From NCBI GenBank assembly GCA_964344765.1, contig CAYFOM010000054.1:1-22983 (forward strand): 22,983 nucleotides of DNA. Reading direction: 5' to 3'. This DNA is from JACNIZ01 sp964344765 (lineage in GTDB: Bacteria > Planctomycetota > UBA1135). Of the stretch, positions 13,735-22,165 are shown piece by piece (the first letter of the stretch is position 1; each line of letters opens with the position of its first letter). Below the pieces are notes generated by a model. The model did no database searches. It was not told the DNA's origin and was given only the letters and a program-made list of their open reading frames with translations. Made by a program: the position numbers and the translations under genes.

Positions 13735-16212
13735 ATGGAAGATTCTCCACATCCCAACCCAAATCAGCATTTAGAAGCGCTGTCCTTCCTGTCGTTTGAG
13801 CAGGAATCCGGCGGTTTGCCCGCTGTAGGCGCCGATATTGGCGAATATGTGCTGCTCAGCGTGCTCGGCCGCGGCGCCACCGGTGTGGTTTTTGAAGCCC
13901 ACCAAAAGAGCTTGGACCGCCGCGTTGCCCTCAAACTGATCCCGCTGGTCGCCGCCGACCGCACCGCCGCCGGCAAAGCGCGATTGGAACGCGAAGGTCG
14001 GCTGTTGGCCTCGCTGCAACACCCGAACATTATCGACGTCTTCGATACCGGCCTAACTCCGGACTATAGGTGGTTGGCAATGAAGTTGGTGCGCGGCGCC
14101 AATCTAGGCGAAGTGCTGGCGGAAAAAGAAACCGGCTTGCCGTCGCCGCAGTCGCCGGATTGGCTGAGCTTTATTCTTCCGGTGCTGCATCAAATCAGTT
14201 CGGCGCTGGCAACTGCGCATGAGCAAGGAATCGTTCACCGCGACGTCAAGCCGAGCAACATTCTGCTCGACGAAGAAGGCACCCCCCACTTGGTCGACTT
14301 CGGCTTGGCCGACCGCGATGCGCAAATCCGTGAAGCTGGCGAAACCGGTTTCATCGGCACACCGCTTTATGCTTCGCCTGAGCAAGCACGCGGCGAACCG
14401 CTGACCGCAGCTTCCGACGTGTTTTCGTTCGGCACAGTCGCTTTTGAATGTTTGAACGGCGAGGTTCCGTTCCGCGGTTCCAATACGCGCGAGTTGTTGC
14501 GCAACATTCAGTTCGCCGACCCGGTTTGGAAAAACCCGCGCGGCATTCCGCTCGACGTGCGCGCGGTGATTGAAAAGTGTTTGGAAAAGCGAATTCCCAA
14601 TGGCTATCGCCACGGCCGCGAAGTTGCGGAAGAGTTTGCGCGCTTCCTGCGCTTTGAACCAGTACACGCGGTGCCGCGCAGTGGTTTGTCGCGCTGGTGG
14701 CAACGCACCATGCGCAAACCGGGGCGAGCCTTGGTCTCTGCGTCGTTGGCGGTGCTGACCGTCGCTGCAATGGTGTCCGGCTTGGTCGTGCAAATCCAGG
14801 GCAGCCAGCTGGAGGAATTCCGCAATCAAGAGTTATACGAAGACGCCGAAGCACTGTGGCATCGCGGTTTGCACGAGGCTTTTTATGACCGTTTGCAGGA
14901 ACTGCCCAAAGGCGACCGCTTGCGTTTGCAAGCCGACGGCTTGTTGATTGAAGACCATCACGAGGAAGCCTTCGCGATTTATCAACAACTCACGCTGCGG
15001 CCCGACTCCTTGGCCGATCAGGTTTCTTATGTGCTGGCATCGGTCCCGCGCGACATCGGTTATCTGCCCGACATCCCGCCAGGGTTAAAGGCCAAAACGC
15101 CGCGCGATTGGTTGATCTTGTGCTTGTACAACAACCAAACTGGCCAATACGACAAGTCGCTGGAAGCGGTGCGCAAGGCAACGGCGTTTTATCCGAACAG
15201 CTATGCGCTGCACTATCTCGAGGGCTTTGCCCAGCGCGGATTGGGTCAGCCGGAGAAAGCTGTGAATTCGCTGCAAAGTGCGCTGTCGTTGCGTCCGGAT
15301 AGTGTGCAGAGCATTCGCCAAATCAGCCGCGTTTTGAAGGGGTTGGATCGATTTGACGAGTGTGAATCGTTCCTGCTGCAAGGTTTGGAGCTGCAACCGA
15401 ATAACGTGTTGCTGTTGGCTGACCTCGCCAACTTTTTCATGATCACCAAGCGCGATGAATTGGCAGCCGAGCCTTTGAAACGCGCGGCCGAGTTGGATCC
15501 CAATCTCAAACGTCCTTGGGTGACCAGTGTGCGTGCGCAAGCTCTGATCAAAGCCAGGAAGAAGGATGAAGCCGAACGCTTATTGCTACGCGGTTTGGAC
15601 GCCAGACCCAATGCCTGGCATGCGGTCAATCGATTGGCTCAACTTCGCCTGACTCAAAAGAAGTGGGAAGAGGCGCTGTTATTGGCCGACGAACTCGTCA
15701 AACAACCTTTCGCCGGATGGCAGTCCCGCGGCTACTTCACTCGTGGCAAAGCGCTGTTTCAGTTGGGTCAGTTTGACGAAAGCTTGGACTCTTTCATCCG
15801 CTGCACCGAGCTTCGTCCGGATATGAATTCTTATAACTGGTTTTCGGTTGAGGAAGTCATCGAAGCCGGTGAGTACGACGTCCTTGAGCGGTTCTTAAAC
15901 TACGTTTTGAACAAGAATCCGCAGCAGTACAACGCGCTGATTTATTCGGTGGAATTGCGCTTGCTTCGCCAGCACGAAAACGATTTGGGGGAAGCCCAAG
16001 AGTTCGCCATGCGCGCGGTCGGCGTGAAGCCGAATCGGGCAGATTCGCATTTCTGGTTGGCGAAATGCTTGGCCGAACTAGGCCAAACCGAATTAGCTGC
16101 GCATCGCTTAAGTCGATGCAAGTCGTTGAATCCGAGCTTGGACGGCTTGGCGGAGCTGAGCGAGCAAATCCAATCGCAGTTGGATCAGCTTGAGCAAGCC
16201 GACGGCGAGTGA
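13735..16212 (+). CDS. Transmembrane Ser/Thr protein kinase with C-terminal TPR domain
   Basis: 825 residues. The Hanks-type kinase domain (about 38-310) is complete: glycine loop GRGATG (45-50), VALK with Lys67, HRDVKPSN from His168, DFG (188-190), activation segment to GTPLYASPEQARG, and DVFSFG. It should be active. A membrane helix spans about 333-353. The C-terminal ~450 residues are helical TPR-like repeats (for example the segments around YDKSLEAVRKATAFYPNS and LGQPEKAVNSLQSALSLRPDS), placed outside the cytoplasm if topology is normal. GGAGG at 13720-13724 sets the start. It lies only 30 bases after the VWA gene in the same direction, so it is probably in the operon. It could phosphorylate MoxR, DUF58 or ABC components in response to envelope signals (inference). 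Confidence 0.93.
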   Translation: MEDSPHPNPNQHLEALSFLSFEQESGGLPAVGADIGEYVLLSVLGRGATGVVFEAHQKSLDRRVALKLIPLVAADRTAAGKARLEREGRLLASLQHPNIIDVFDTGLTPDYRWLAMKLVRGANLGEVLAEKETGLPSPQSPDWLSFILPVLHQISSALATAHEQGIVHRDVKPSNILLDEEGTPHLVDFGLADRDAQIREAGETGFIGTPLYASPEQARGEPLTAASDVFSFGTVAFECLNGEVPFRGSNTRELLRNIQFADPVWKNPRGIPLDVRAVIEKCLEKRIPNGYRHGREVAEEFARFLRFEPVHAVPRSGLSRWWQRTMRKPGRALVSASLAVLTVAAMVSGLVVQIQGSQLEEFRNQELYEDAEALWHRGLHEAFYDRLQELPKGDRLRLQADGLLIEDHHEEAFAIYQQLTLRPDSLADQVSYVLASVPRDIGYLPDIPPGLKAKTPRDWLILCLYNNQTGQYDKSLEAVRKATAFYPNSYALHYLEGFAQRGLGQPEKAVNSLQSALSLRPDSVQSIRQISRVLKGLDRFDECESFLLQGLELQPNNVLLLADLANFFMITKRDELAAEPLKRAAELDPNLKRPWVTSVRAQALIKARKKDEAERLLLRGLDARPNAWHAVNRLAQLRLTQKKWEEALLLADELVKQPFAGWQSRGYFTRGKALFQLGQFDESLDSFIRCTELRPDMNSYNWFSVEEVIEAGEYDVLERFLNYVLNKNPQQYNALIYSVELRLLRQHENDLGEAQEFAMRAVGVKPNRADSHFWLAKCLAELGQTELAAHRLSRCKSLNPSLDGLAELSEQIQSQLDQLEQADGE

Positions 16213-16245
16213 TGCGGAAGCCGGTAGACGGCGGGTTTCGGCTGC

Positions 16246-17286
16246 TCAGGCGGCAAAGATGAAATCGCGCCCTTCTCGGTAGCTGCTTTGTTGCTCGCGG
16301 AAGTATTTGCGAATCAGCTGGCGCGGCCCGGGACCTGAAACGGAAACCACAATCGGCAGGGTTGCCTTAGGATCGGTTTGGGCAAAGAATTCGTCCGGTG
16401 AATGCACCGGTGCATCGAGGATGCGTTGACCGATTCGTCCAGGGTGTAGTTCGAGGATCGCCGACGGCTGGCGGCCAAGTTGTTTGAGATTTCGCGCGAG
16501 CTCGCGTCCGGTGTCGCCATAGCCCCACAGCACGTAATTGGGCGATGGCGCGAGGAAGTCTGCGGCTAAATGATGAGCACGGCAACGCGCGAAGGCAGCC
16601 AAGCTGTAGCAAGGATGATTACGAGAAGTCGAGTCTTGTCGTAACCGCCATGCAAGCAGGCGGTCGTCGACCTTGCCGATTTGCGCTCCAGCTGCGGCTA
16701 AGCGTAGATAAAGATCGTAATCCTCGGGCCAATTGTTGTCGTGATAACCGCCAACCTTTTGCATCATGCTGTTGCGAATCATCATCGATGGATGGGCGAG
16801 CGGCATTTCGATGAAGCGCTCTAACAAGTAGCCATCTGCTTGTTGGTGGTTCAGCCAATCCTGATAGCGCGCCATTCCAGGCCCCAAATGCTTCTGCGGA
16901 AAGTAACGCACACCGCATCCGACGACATCGAGTTGGTGTTGCTCGGCATGGTGTAGTTGGCGTTCCAACCGGCGACGATGCATCAGATCGTCGGCGTCGT
17001 GAATGGCGATCCAATCGGCTTCGGCGTGTTCTAGCGCAAGGTTTCTTGCCGCAACCAAACTGGCCAACGTCTCCGCATTTTGGGCAACATCATTTCGAAG
17101 CAGTTGAATGCGCGAATCTTGAGCTGCGAATGCCTGCGCCAACTCGGCGGTTGCGTCGGTGGAATGATCATCCACGATCAAACACTGCCACTCGCGCAGC
17201 GACTGACGCTGCACACTCTTAATCGTCGCCGCCAAATGTTCCGCGGCATTCCGTGCGGCAATCAAAATGCTGACACGCGGCTTCAA
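16246..17286 (-). CDS. Family 2 glycosyltransferase with C-terminal Rossmann-like domain
   Basis: 346 residues from a TTG start. The GT-A fold is clear: RVSILIAARN at the N-terminus, VDDHS with the DD pair at 39-40, DADD at 97-100 (metal/nucleotide-sugar binding, DxD-like) and WPEDYDL with the likely catalytic acidic pair at 188-189. From residue 250 a second domain begins with VLWGYGDTGRELARNL, a glycine-rich nucleotide-binding turn of Rossmann type, and ends at VVSVSGPGPRQLIRKYF. The frame is open far upstream, but that part is the antisense-frame shadow of the methyltransferase gene. TTG at 17284-17286 with GGAG at 17293-17296 starts exactly where GT2 homology begins, two bases after the methyltransferase stop. 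Likely modifies a surface glycan or glycolipid; acceptor unknown. Confidence 0.85.
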   Translation of the reverse strand: MKPRVSILIAARNAAEHLAATIKSVQRQSLREWQCLIVDDHSTDATAELAQAFAAQDSRIQLLRNDVAQNAETLASLVAARNLALEHAEADWIAIHDADDLMHRRRLERQLHHAEQHQLDVVGCGVRYFPQKHLGPGMARYQDWLNHQQADGYLLERFIEMPLAHPSMMIRNSMMQKVGGYHDNNWPEDYDLYLRLAAAGAQIGKVDDRLLAWRLRQDSTSRNHPCYSLAAFARCRAHHLAADFLAPSPNYVLWGYGDTGRELARNLKQLGRQPSAILELHPGRIGQRILDAPVHSPDEFFAQTDPKATLPIVVSVSGPGPRQLIRKYFREQQSSYREGRDFIFAA

Positions 17287-17288
17287 AA

Positions 17289-17927
17289 TCAGCTCCGTTT
17301 TTCGGCAACCATCCAGCGAAAGCAGCCGACGATTCCGCGCTGGCCGCAAATGGTGAATCCCGCGCGCTGCACTTCCTCGGCTAACTGCTTCGCGTTGAAT
17401 CGATTTTGGCGCGGATGCTTCATCAATACTCGCCCCAGCGGATTGTTGAGAAAGGCGCTCATCGTTTCGAGCAGATAAAAACGCGCGCCGGGTTTGAGTA
17501 CCCGCGCAACCTCGGCTACGCCGCGCTGCCATTCCGAAACGTGGTGCAACACGTTGAAGTCAAACGCTGCGTCGTAAAAAGCATCCGCCACCGGAAGTTG
17601 ATTGGTGCAACCACGCCAAAATTTGACCACATCCGGATCGCCCGGAGAAGCCTGCGTCGCCCCCCGCCGCCGCTGGATCAAGCGCTTGCTCGACCGCGCC
17701 TGCGCCCGTGCTAACTGTTTTTCATCTAAATCAAAACCATGCACTTCATGCGCACCAAAATCACGCAGAATAATTTCGGCGCCCAAACCCTGACCACAAC
17801 CAATCTCCAACACTCGCCCCGGCGCCGGTCCGCCGATGCGCCTCAACGGCCGAGCTTCCAGCCAGCGCTGGGTAAACGGACGGAGCGGCTGGTTGACCAC
17901 CAGCCGCTCGAAGGAATTCAATTTCAT
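17289..17927 (-). CDS. Class I SAM-dependent methyltransferase
   Basis: 212 residues, soluble. Motif I VLEIGCGQG (39-47) binds S-adenosylmethionine; the acidic end of strand 2 is in VHGFDLDEKQL (Asp66). Then come DAAFDFNVLHHVSEW (motif IV region) and VLKPGARFYLLETM (motif V/VI region). This is the Methyltransf_11/25 type that acts on small molecules or lipids, such as quinone or sterol-like methylases; the substrate cannot be read from the sequence. The next gene, a glycosyltransferase, starts two bases after the stop and uses a Shine-Dalgarno inside this gene's last codons, so the two are one transcription unit. The Shine-Dalgarno of this gene is weak. The M36 protease gene ends 50 bases upstream on the same strand. 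Confidence 0.85.
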   Translation of the reverse strand: MKLNSFERLVVNQPLRPFTQRWLEARPLRRIGGPAPGRVLEIGCGQGLGAEIILRDFGAHEVHGFDLDEKQLARAQARSSKRLIQRRRGATQASPGDPDVVKFWRGCTNQLPVADAFYDAAFDFNVLHHVSEWQRGVAEVARVLKPGARFYLLETMSAFLNNPLGRVLMKHPRQNRFNAKQLAEEVQRAGFTICGQRGIVGCFRWMVAEKRS

Positions 17928-17977
17928 GCGGGAATCAATGGTGAGGCCGCCATTCTACGACGGCCCCCATCGCGCAT

Positions 17978-19873
17978 TTAGTGCGGACCCATGCGCACTG
18001 CGCACGGCTTCGATACGTCGACAATCGAACCGGAGCCATCAAACACGGCCGATTGGAAGACCAGCGGCATCGCTACCAAGTTACCCGGCAAGGTCACCGA
18101 GAAGCTGGCGTCGCCGGAACCGTTCAGCGTGCCGGTCATGCCCGGCGTACCGAGCGACTGCTGCAGCAAATCCAAGCCGACGTGAATGGTCACGTTGTAG
18201 GGAGGGCCCAACACGTTTTCACCCGGCTGGAACGAAGCCAGCGTCTTGTAATCCAAACCACCGTGAGTGGTCTGCAGGCTGAAGTTGGTCGATTGACCCG
18301 GCGTCGGCGTCGAGTCGGACGGCGACAGAACGGCAACGCTGCTGCTCAGCGTCTTGATGCCGCGGCGGTGCAGCGCCCACTCGACGTATGGTGCCCAAGC
18401 ACCACCGTAAAGCTGTTGTTCGGCGGTCAGCAGCCAGTTGCCGCCACTCACCATGCCGGAGCTGTTCGACTGCAGGCTCATTCCTTCCACAATGATGTTG
18501 TCGGCTACGTCGCGGCCGACGGCGGCACGCAGATCCCAAAGTGCGGACGACCAAATTTGGCCGTCGTAGTGAACTTGGTTGATCTTGTCTTGCGGGTAGA
18601 ACAGCTGTTCGTCGACGCGGCGCAGGTAGTGCAACGAACCGCCGGTGTAGGACACCGCGTCCCATTCACCAACTAGCGCGTCGTCGTAGAAACTGGCGGC
18701 AATGTAATCACCGTAGCCTTCAGACATCGCACCGTTTTCACCATTGCCGATGCCGCCTTGCACGTCGTGGTGCAGCGCATGACCGTATTCGTGAATGATG
18801 ATGTCGGCATCTTCGGCGTCATCGACTCCGCCCGAGCCCAACGTGATCTCGCGGTTACCGAGGTCGTACCACGAGTTGTCGCCGCTATAACCGTTGACGT
18901 CGACGTCTTGCTGACGGTTGTTGGCGTTCATCTGACCCACCGACTGCAGATAGCGTTGGTAGCTGTCGATGTGGTAGTAAGTCATCACTTCCTCGAACGC
19001 GTTCGCGTTGCGCTGGAAGTGGAACTGGAAGTTGGTCTGGCGCACGCGGTTGCTGGTCGGCGCGGTCGAGCAGTATGGACCATCCAAGTAGCCGGTGCCG
19101 GCTAGATCCAACAAGTCAACGGTGAAGTATTCCGAGCTCGGCACCGCGCTGTTGGAATCGTTGGAGTCCTTCAGTCCGTGATCACCAGAGGTCTGCACCG
19201 GGTTCGGAATGAAGACGTCGCCGCTACCAGTAGCCATCATGTGCCAGCACATCACGCGCAGGTCTTTTTGCAGCAACTCGGCGCCAGTGCTTGCATCGAG
19301 CAGCAAGTCGACGTGCCAGTCACCGCTGTGTGCGTGGTCATGGTCATGTGCGTGTTTGCCTTCACCGTCGTGACCGGTGTGCGTCCCTGCTTGAGTCACG
19401 TGCGCGCGCACATTCCAAGCGAGTTGGTTGTCATACCACCGCAACTCGGAGCTGAGGATTTGCACCTGATCAAATTCCGGGCGCAAATCGGCGACGGCAG
19501 CATCGCGTGCTTCCCACTCAGTGATCCCATCGGCCGGAATGGTGCCGCTATGGCTGGCCGGGTTGCCCTCAACGATGACGCTGCCATCGCGGAACATCAC
19601 CACCTTGACAACCTCATCCCACACCGGAATGCCGTCGACGGTGCGATGGAAGGTGACGCGTTCGGCAGTGGTCGACCAGCCGAGATCGCGGTCGAGCATC
19701 ACGCTGCCGTTGACGCCTTGGGTTGCCAGAAACTGCAGCGCCAACTGCTCAGCGCGGTCGACGCGCGGCATTGCGGCTTGGGCTGCCGGGATGGCCGTTA
19801 AATGCAGCTGAGGCGGCGGAGTTTCCGCAACCTGCGGCATGGCCGAAAGCAGGAGGAGGGGAAGGGAAAGCAT
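17978..19873 (-). CDS. Secreted M36 (fungalysin-type) zinc metalloprotease
   Basis: 631 residues, exported: signal peptide about 1-13 or to the Ala-rich region near 33 (MLSLPLLLLSAMPQVAETPP). The propeptide has an FTP-like domain (ERVTFHRTVDGIPVWDEVVKVVM, 71-93) and a PepSY-like part (about 120-200) interrupted by a His/Asp-rich loop at 164-187 holding eight His. The catalytic domain carries HEYGH (361-365) and the third zinc ligand Glu385 in SEGYGD. A C-terminal domain of about 110 residues (from near 520) looks like an Ig-like or PPC-type beta domain. Length and order fit bacterial M36 enzymes, which are made as inactive precursors. CTAGGAAC before the ATG is a fair Shine-Dalgarno. Probably degrades extracellular protein, for nutrition or predation (inference). 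Confidence 0.9.
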   Translation of the reverse strand: MLSLPLLLLSAMPQVAETPPPQLHLTAIPAAQAAMPRVDRAEQLALQFLATQGVNGSVMLDRDLGWSTTAERVTFHRTVDGIPVWDEVVKVVMFRDGSVIVEGNPASHSGTIPADGITEWEARDAAVADLRPEFDQVQILSSELRWYDNQLAWNVRAHVTQAGTHTGHDGEGKHAHDHDHAHSGDWHVDLLLDASTGAELLQKDLRVMCWHMMATGSGDVFIPNPVQTSGDHGLKDSNDSNSAVPSSEYFTVDLLDLAGTGYLDGPYCSTAPTSNRVRQTNFQFHFQRNANAFEEVMTYYHIDSYQRYLQSVGQMNANNRQQDVDVNGYSGDNSWYDLGNREITLGSGGVDDAEDADIIIHEYGHALHHDVQGGIGNGENGAMSEGYGDYIAASFYDDALVGEWDAVSYTGGSLHYLRRVDEQLFYPQDKINQVHYDGQIWSSALWDLRAAVGRDVADNIIVEGMSLQSNSSGMVSGGNWLLTAEQQLYGGAWAPYVEWALHRRGIKTLSSSVAVLSPSDSTPTPGQSTNFSLQTTHGGLDYKTLASFQPGENVLGPPYNVTIHVGLDLLQQSLGTPGMTGTLNGSGDASFSVTLPGNLVAMPLVFQSAVFDGSGSIVDVSKPCAVRMGPH

Positions 19874-19946
19874 GTTCCTAGATTGACATAGAAACTGCTT
19901 TGTGGGTTCCCTTATTTCCCAGACTCGACCCAGCTACCATTGGACG

Positions 19947-20099
19947 TTAACCAGCTATTTTCGGCCACTTATAAACACACCCCATCGTTGCGCCGCTTGA
20001 GACGGCCTCCCATTGGTAGATCAAGCTGCCGTTGGCGTTGGAACCAAGCTTAGCACTGCCGGCATAACCCTAGTCAGCGACAATGTGAATTAAGAAAGA
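19947..20099 (-). pseudogene. Decayed coding remnant resembling a PKD/Ig-like module
   Basis: No intact gene occupies 19874-20122. On the minus strand one frame reads SFLIHIVAD, a TAG stop (20070-20072), then GYAGSAKLGSNANGSLIYQW and EAVSSGATM, closing at TAA (19947-19949). The 'AkLgs.AnGs.iYqWeavssGAt' pattern resembles beta-sandwich modules such as PKD or Ig-like repeats in exported proteins. With no start codon or Shine-Dalgarno and a stop in the middle, it looks like debris of a larger exported protein. The protease promoter should also lie within 19874-20000; I could not identify it. Confidence 0.35.
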
Positions 20100-20122
20100 C
20101 CAATTTTCTAATGGCAAGCTTA

Positions 20123-22165
20123 TCAGTGAAAGTAATAAAGTCCTGGTTGATTTGGAACATCGGTCAAAAACCCACCCGATTTGAAATCTACAATTTCAAC
20201 GCCTTTGGGTATGCCCTTCAAAGTAAATTTGCCATCGGCACCGATAGAGAGCATAGCTAAGAACTTAGCAGAATCGAGTGGATGTGTAAGCCCGTTGAGC
20301 CTTAAGATAAAGGTTCCCGATCGCGGCTCTGAATCATCGCCGACCAGCACTCCAGAAATCGTGTTGGCTTGCTGGAGATTGGCGTTTACGAGTCCCAGAC
20401 TTGGATTGACTTCAAAGATGAAATTAGAGCACCAACTGCCATTGCTTTTACTGAAGTGGTCATTTAGTGCAAAAGCGCGGTAATTACCCTGGGGAAGTTC
20501 TACCGGATCTTTATTGCGTCCGCCCTGCAATATTACGGTGTCCTGAATCACTTCGATCTCAGAAGAGGACGTGTTTTGAAATGTACAGAATAGAACAGTT
20601 CCATCCGCCGCAGAATTGCCGAAATCAAAATACACTGGTTGGGTTGGCGGTTTGCCTTCGACGACAAAATCCAGCAATACCTGTTCACCTTGGCCTCCAT
20701 GAAACGTGTATTCATAAGCAGTTTGTAGTTTTCGACTTGGCAAAAGGCCAACAAGGGAAGGCCAAAAACCAAGATTAAAATTACCGACTGGGATGCCTGA
20801 TAGGCGCACGGGAACCCCGATTGGAAAAGCAGGCAGGCTGAAACTGAAATGGCTCTCCGGATGATCCCCTCGATTTAGGCTAAAGTTAACCTTGCCGTAG
20901 ATAGTCTCCCCCGGGCCAACGGAATAGATGGATTCAATGTCTAGTTCGCGACCGTTTTTATCTTTGGGTATTAGCGTAACGGTTACAAATCGACTGAGGT
21001 CTGCCGACAAGACCCCTAAGTCTTTACGTTCGCCCGGCTCTAAGGAAAAGGAATGGGCAATAAATCCTAGTCCATCGCTAGTTGGCCACATGGCGCGGAG
21101 AGACTTAGCTCCTGGATTGACTGCTTCAAAGCTAAATGCAAGCTGTTCAGTCAAAGTATCGGGAAATTCTTGCTGATCGGATCCATAGGTTAATGCTGGG
21201 TCGTCCGCCCTCGGCAAATAGCGACGATCAAAAATGGACACCAATGCCTCTCGCCCAGGATTTCCCGTTTGAATTTCCCCGAACACAACTGAATTTTCAA
21301 GCAATCCAAATATCTTTGAGGTCACCACTCCGGGAACCACAGCCCCACTAGCAAAATATTGTTGGTGCGAAAGCGGGGCAACTTTTCCTGCAGCGCTATA
21401 AAAAGCTACCTTTTGAAAGTACCGCTGATGAAAATCAAATCGAAAAGTCGCCGTGGCGGGAAGGTTTGTCCAGCGGATAGTCGCCGGAGAAAAGTTTCGC
21501 CTACTATTAAATAAAGAGACCGCCCCTACGCTTGGGCCCTCGGCTTCACCCTGTACAACCGCGTCAATGACATCCTTAGCCTTTGACTGGCTAAGCTGAG
21601 GCAAGCTGTGCAAGGATTTCGAAGACAGGCCCAATAGCCGCCGTAGCTTTGAACCTTCAGCATTACCAGTAACCAGTAGTTGGGGAAGCGCAGAACCAAA
21701 AGAGTTTGCTTCGGTGGAATTCCAAACAAATTCCACTCCGCCGAGAAACGGTGTGAGGTCGCATGTATAGCGATTAGTGAGGCCACGCCATGCCACCACA
21801 GCCTCTGCCCCATGATCTCCAATGATCAAGATCCCGCGCTCTTGAAAAACCACAAGATTGCCTTCGGCATCTGGTGCTAGGCCTTGCCAACCACGTCCAG
21901 TCCACAACCTTGCATGAGCAATCGACACGCCGAGGTCAGGGCTATCGGCAATAACCAAGGCCGATTGAATCAATTCATTTCTTTGATGAGTAGGCTTAGA
22001 GCCAGCGCTAGGCGCATCAAACGGGTTTGACACGGAGGATAGGCCAGACCTCCCTGAAGCAAACTCCTTGGGGCTGTTCCCAGAGAGTGCAAAGTACAAG
22101 ACCACAGCCGTAAAACTCCCTGCGACAAGGGCAACGCCTACCCCAATTTTGCCAGCAACTTTCAT
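20123..22165 (-). CDS. Unrecognised membrane-anchored or exported 680-residue protein
   Basis: An N-terminal hydrophobic helix at about 7-29 (IGVGVALVAGSFTAVVLYFAL) after two Lys suggests an anchor or uncleaved signal. The rest is hydrophilic and beta-rich. The last ~85 residues (TISGVLVGDDSEPRSGTFIL, later GKFTLKGIPKGVEIVDF) resemble carboxypeptidase-regulatory-like or similar beta-sandwich modules; another beta module probably covers about 415-520 (GETIYGKVNFSL, IGVPVRLSGIPVGNF). No catalytic motif is evident and I do not recognise the family. ATG at 22165 overlaps the upstream gene's stop (ATGA), with GGAG at 22173-22176. GC is visibly lower than in the operon, which may indicate transfer or fast evolution. 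It is probably functionally linked to the gene encoded just upstream. Confidence 0.7.
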   Translation of the reverse strand: MKVAGKIGVGVALVAGSFTAVVLYFALSGNSPKEFASGRSGLSSVSNPFDAPSAGSKPTHQRNELIQSALVIADSPDLGVSIAHARLWTGRGWQGLAPDAEGNLVVFQERGILIIGDHGAEAVVAWRGLTNRYTCDLTPFLGGVEFVWNSTEANSFGSALPQLLVTGNAEGSKLRRLLGLSSKSLHSLPQLSQSKAKDVIDAVVQGEAEGPSVGAVSLFNSRRNFSPATIRWTNLPATATFRFDFHQRYFQKVAFYSAAGKVAPLSHQQYFASGAVVPGVVTSKIFGLLENSVVFGEIQTGNPGREALVSIFDRRYLPRADDPALTYGSDQQEFPDTLTEQLAFSFEAVNPGAKSLRAMWPTSDGLGFIAHSFSLEPGERKDLGVLSADLSRFVTVTLIPKDKNGRELDIESIYSVGPGETIYGKVNFSLNRGDHPESHFSFSLPAFPIGVPVRLSGIPVGNFNLGFWPSLVGLLPSRKLQTAYEYTFHGGQGEQVLLDFVVEGKPPTQPVYFDFGNSAADGTVLFCTFQNTSSSEIEVIQDTVILQGGRNKDPVELPQGNYRAFALNDHFSKSNGSWCSNFIFEVNPSLGLVNANLQQANTISGVLVGDDSEPRSGTFILRLNGLTHPLDSAKFLAMLSIGADGKFTLKGIPKGVEIVDFKSGGFLTDVPNQPGLYYFH

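Noticed and set aside
16213..16245. Short AGCCG/CGGCT pairing between the kinase and glycosyltransferase genes as a terminator
   Set aside because: Only about five base pairs, a long loop and no T run on either strand.
17287..17532. N-terminal extension of the glycosyltransferase ORF
   Set aside because: It lies wholly inside the methyltransferase gene in another frame and has low-complexity Arg/Ser composition.
17981..18676. 231-codon plus-strand ORF opposite the M36 protease
   Set aside because: It is the antisense shadow of a gene with full catalytic motifs; high GC keeps the opposite frame open. The same applies to long antisense frames at 2050-3000, 2997-3737, 12514-13203 and 19178-19801.
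19883..19888. TTGACA as a plus-strand -35 box
   Set aside because: No -10 box at the proper distance (the best AT-rich hexamer is about 23 bases away) and no plus-strand gene follows.
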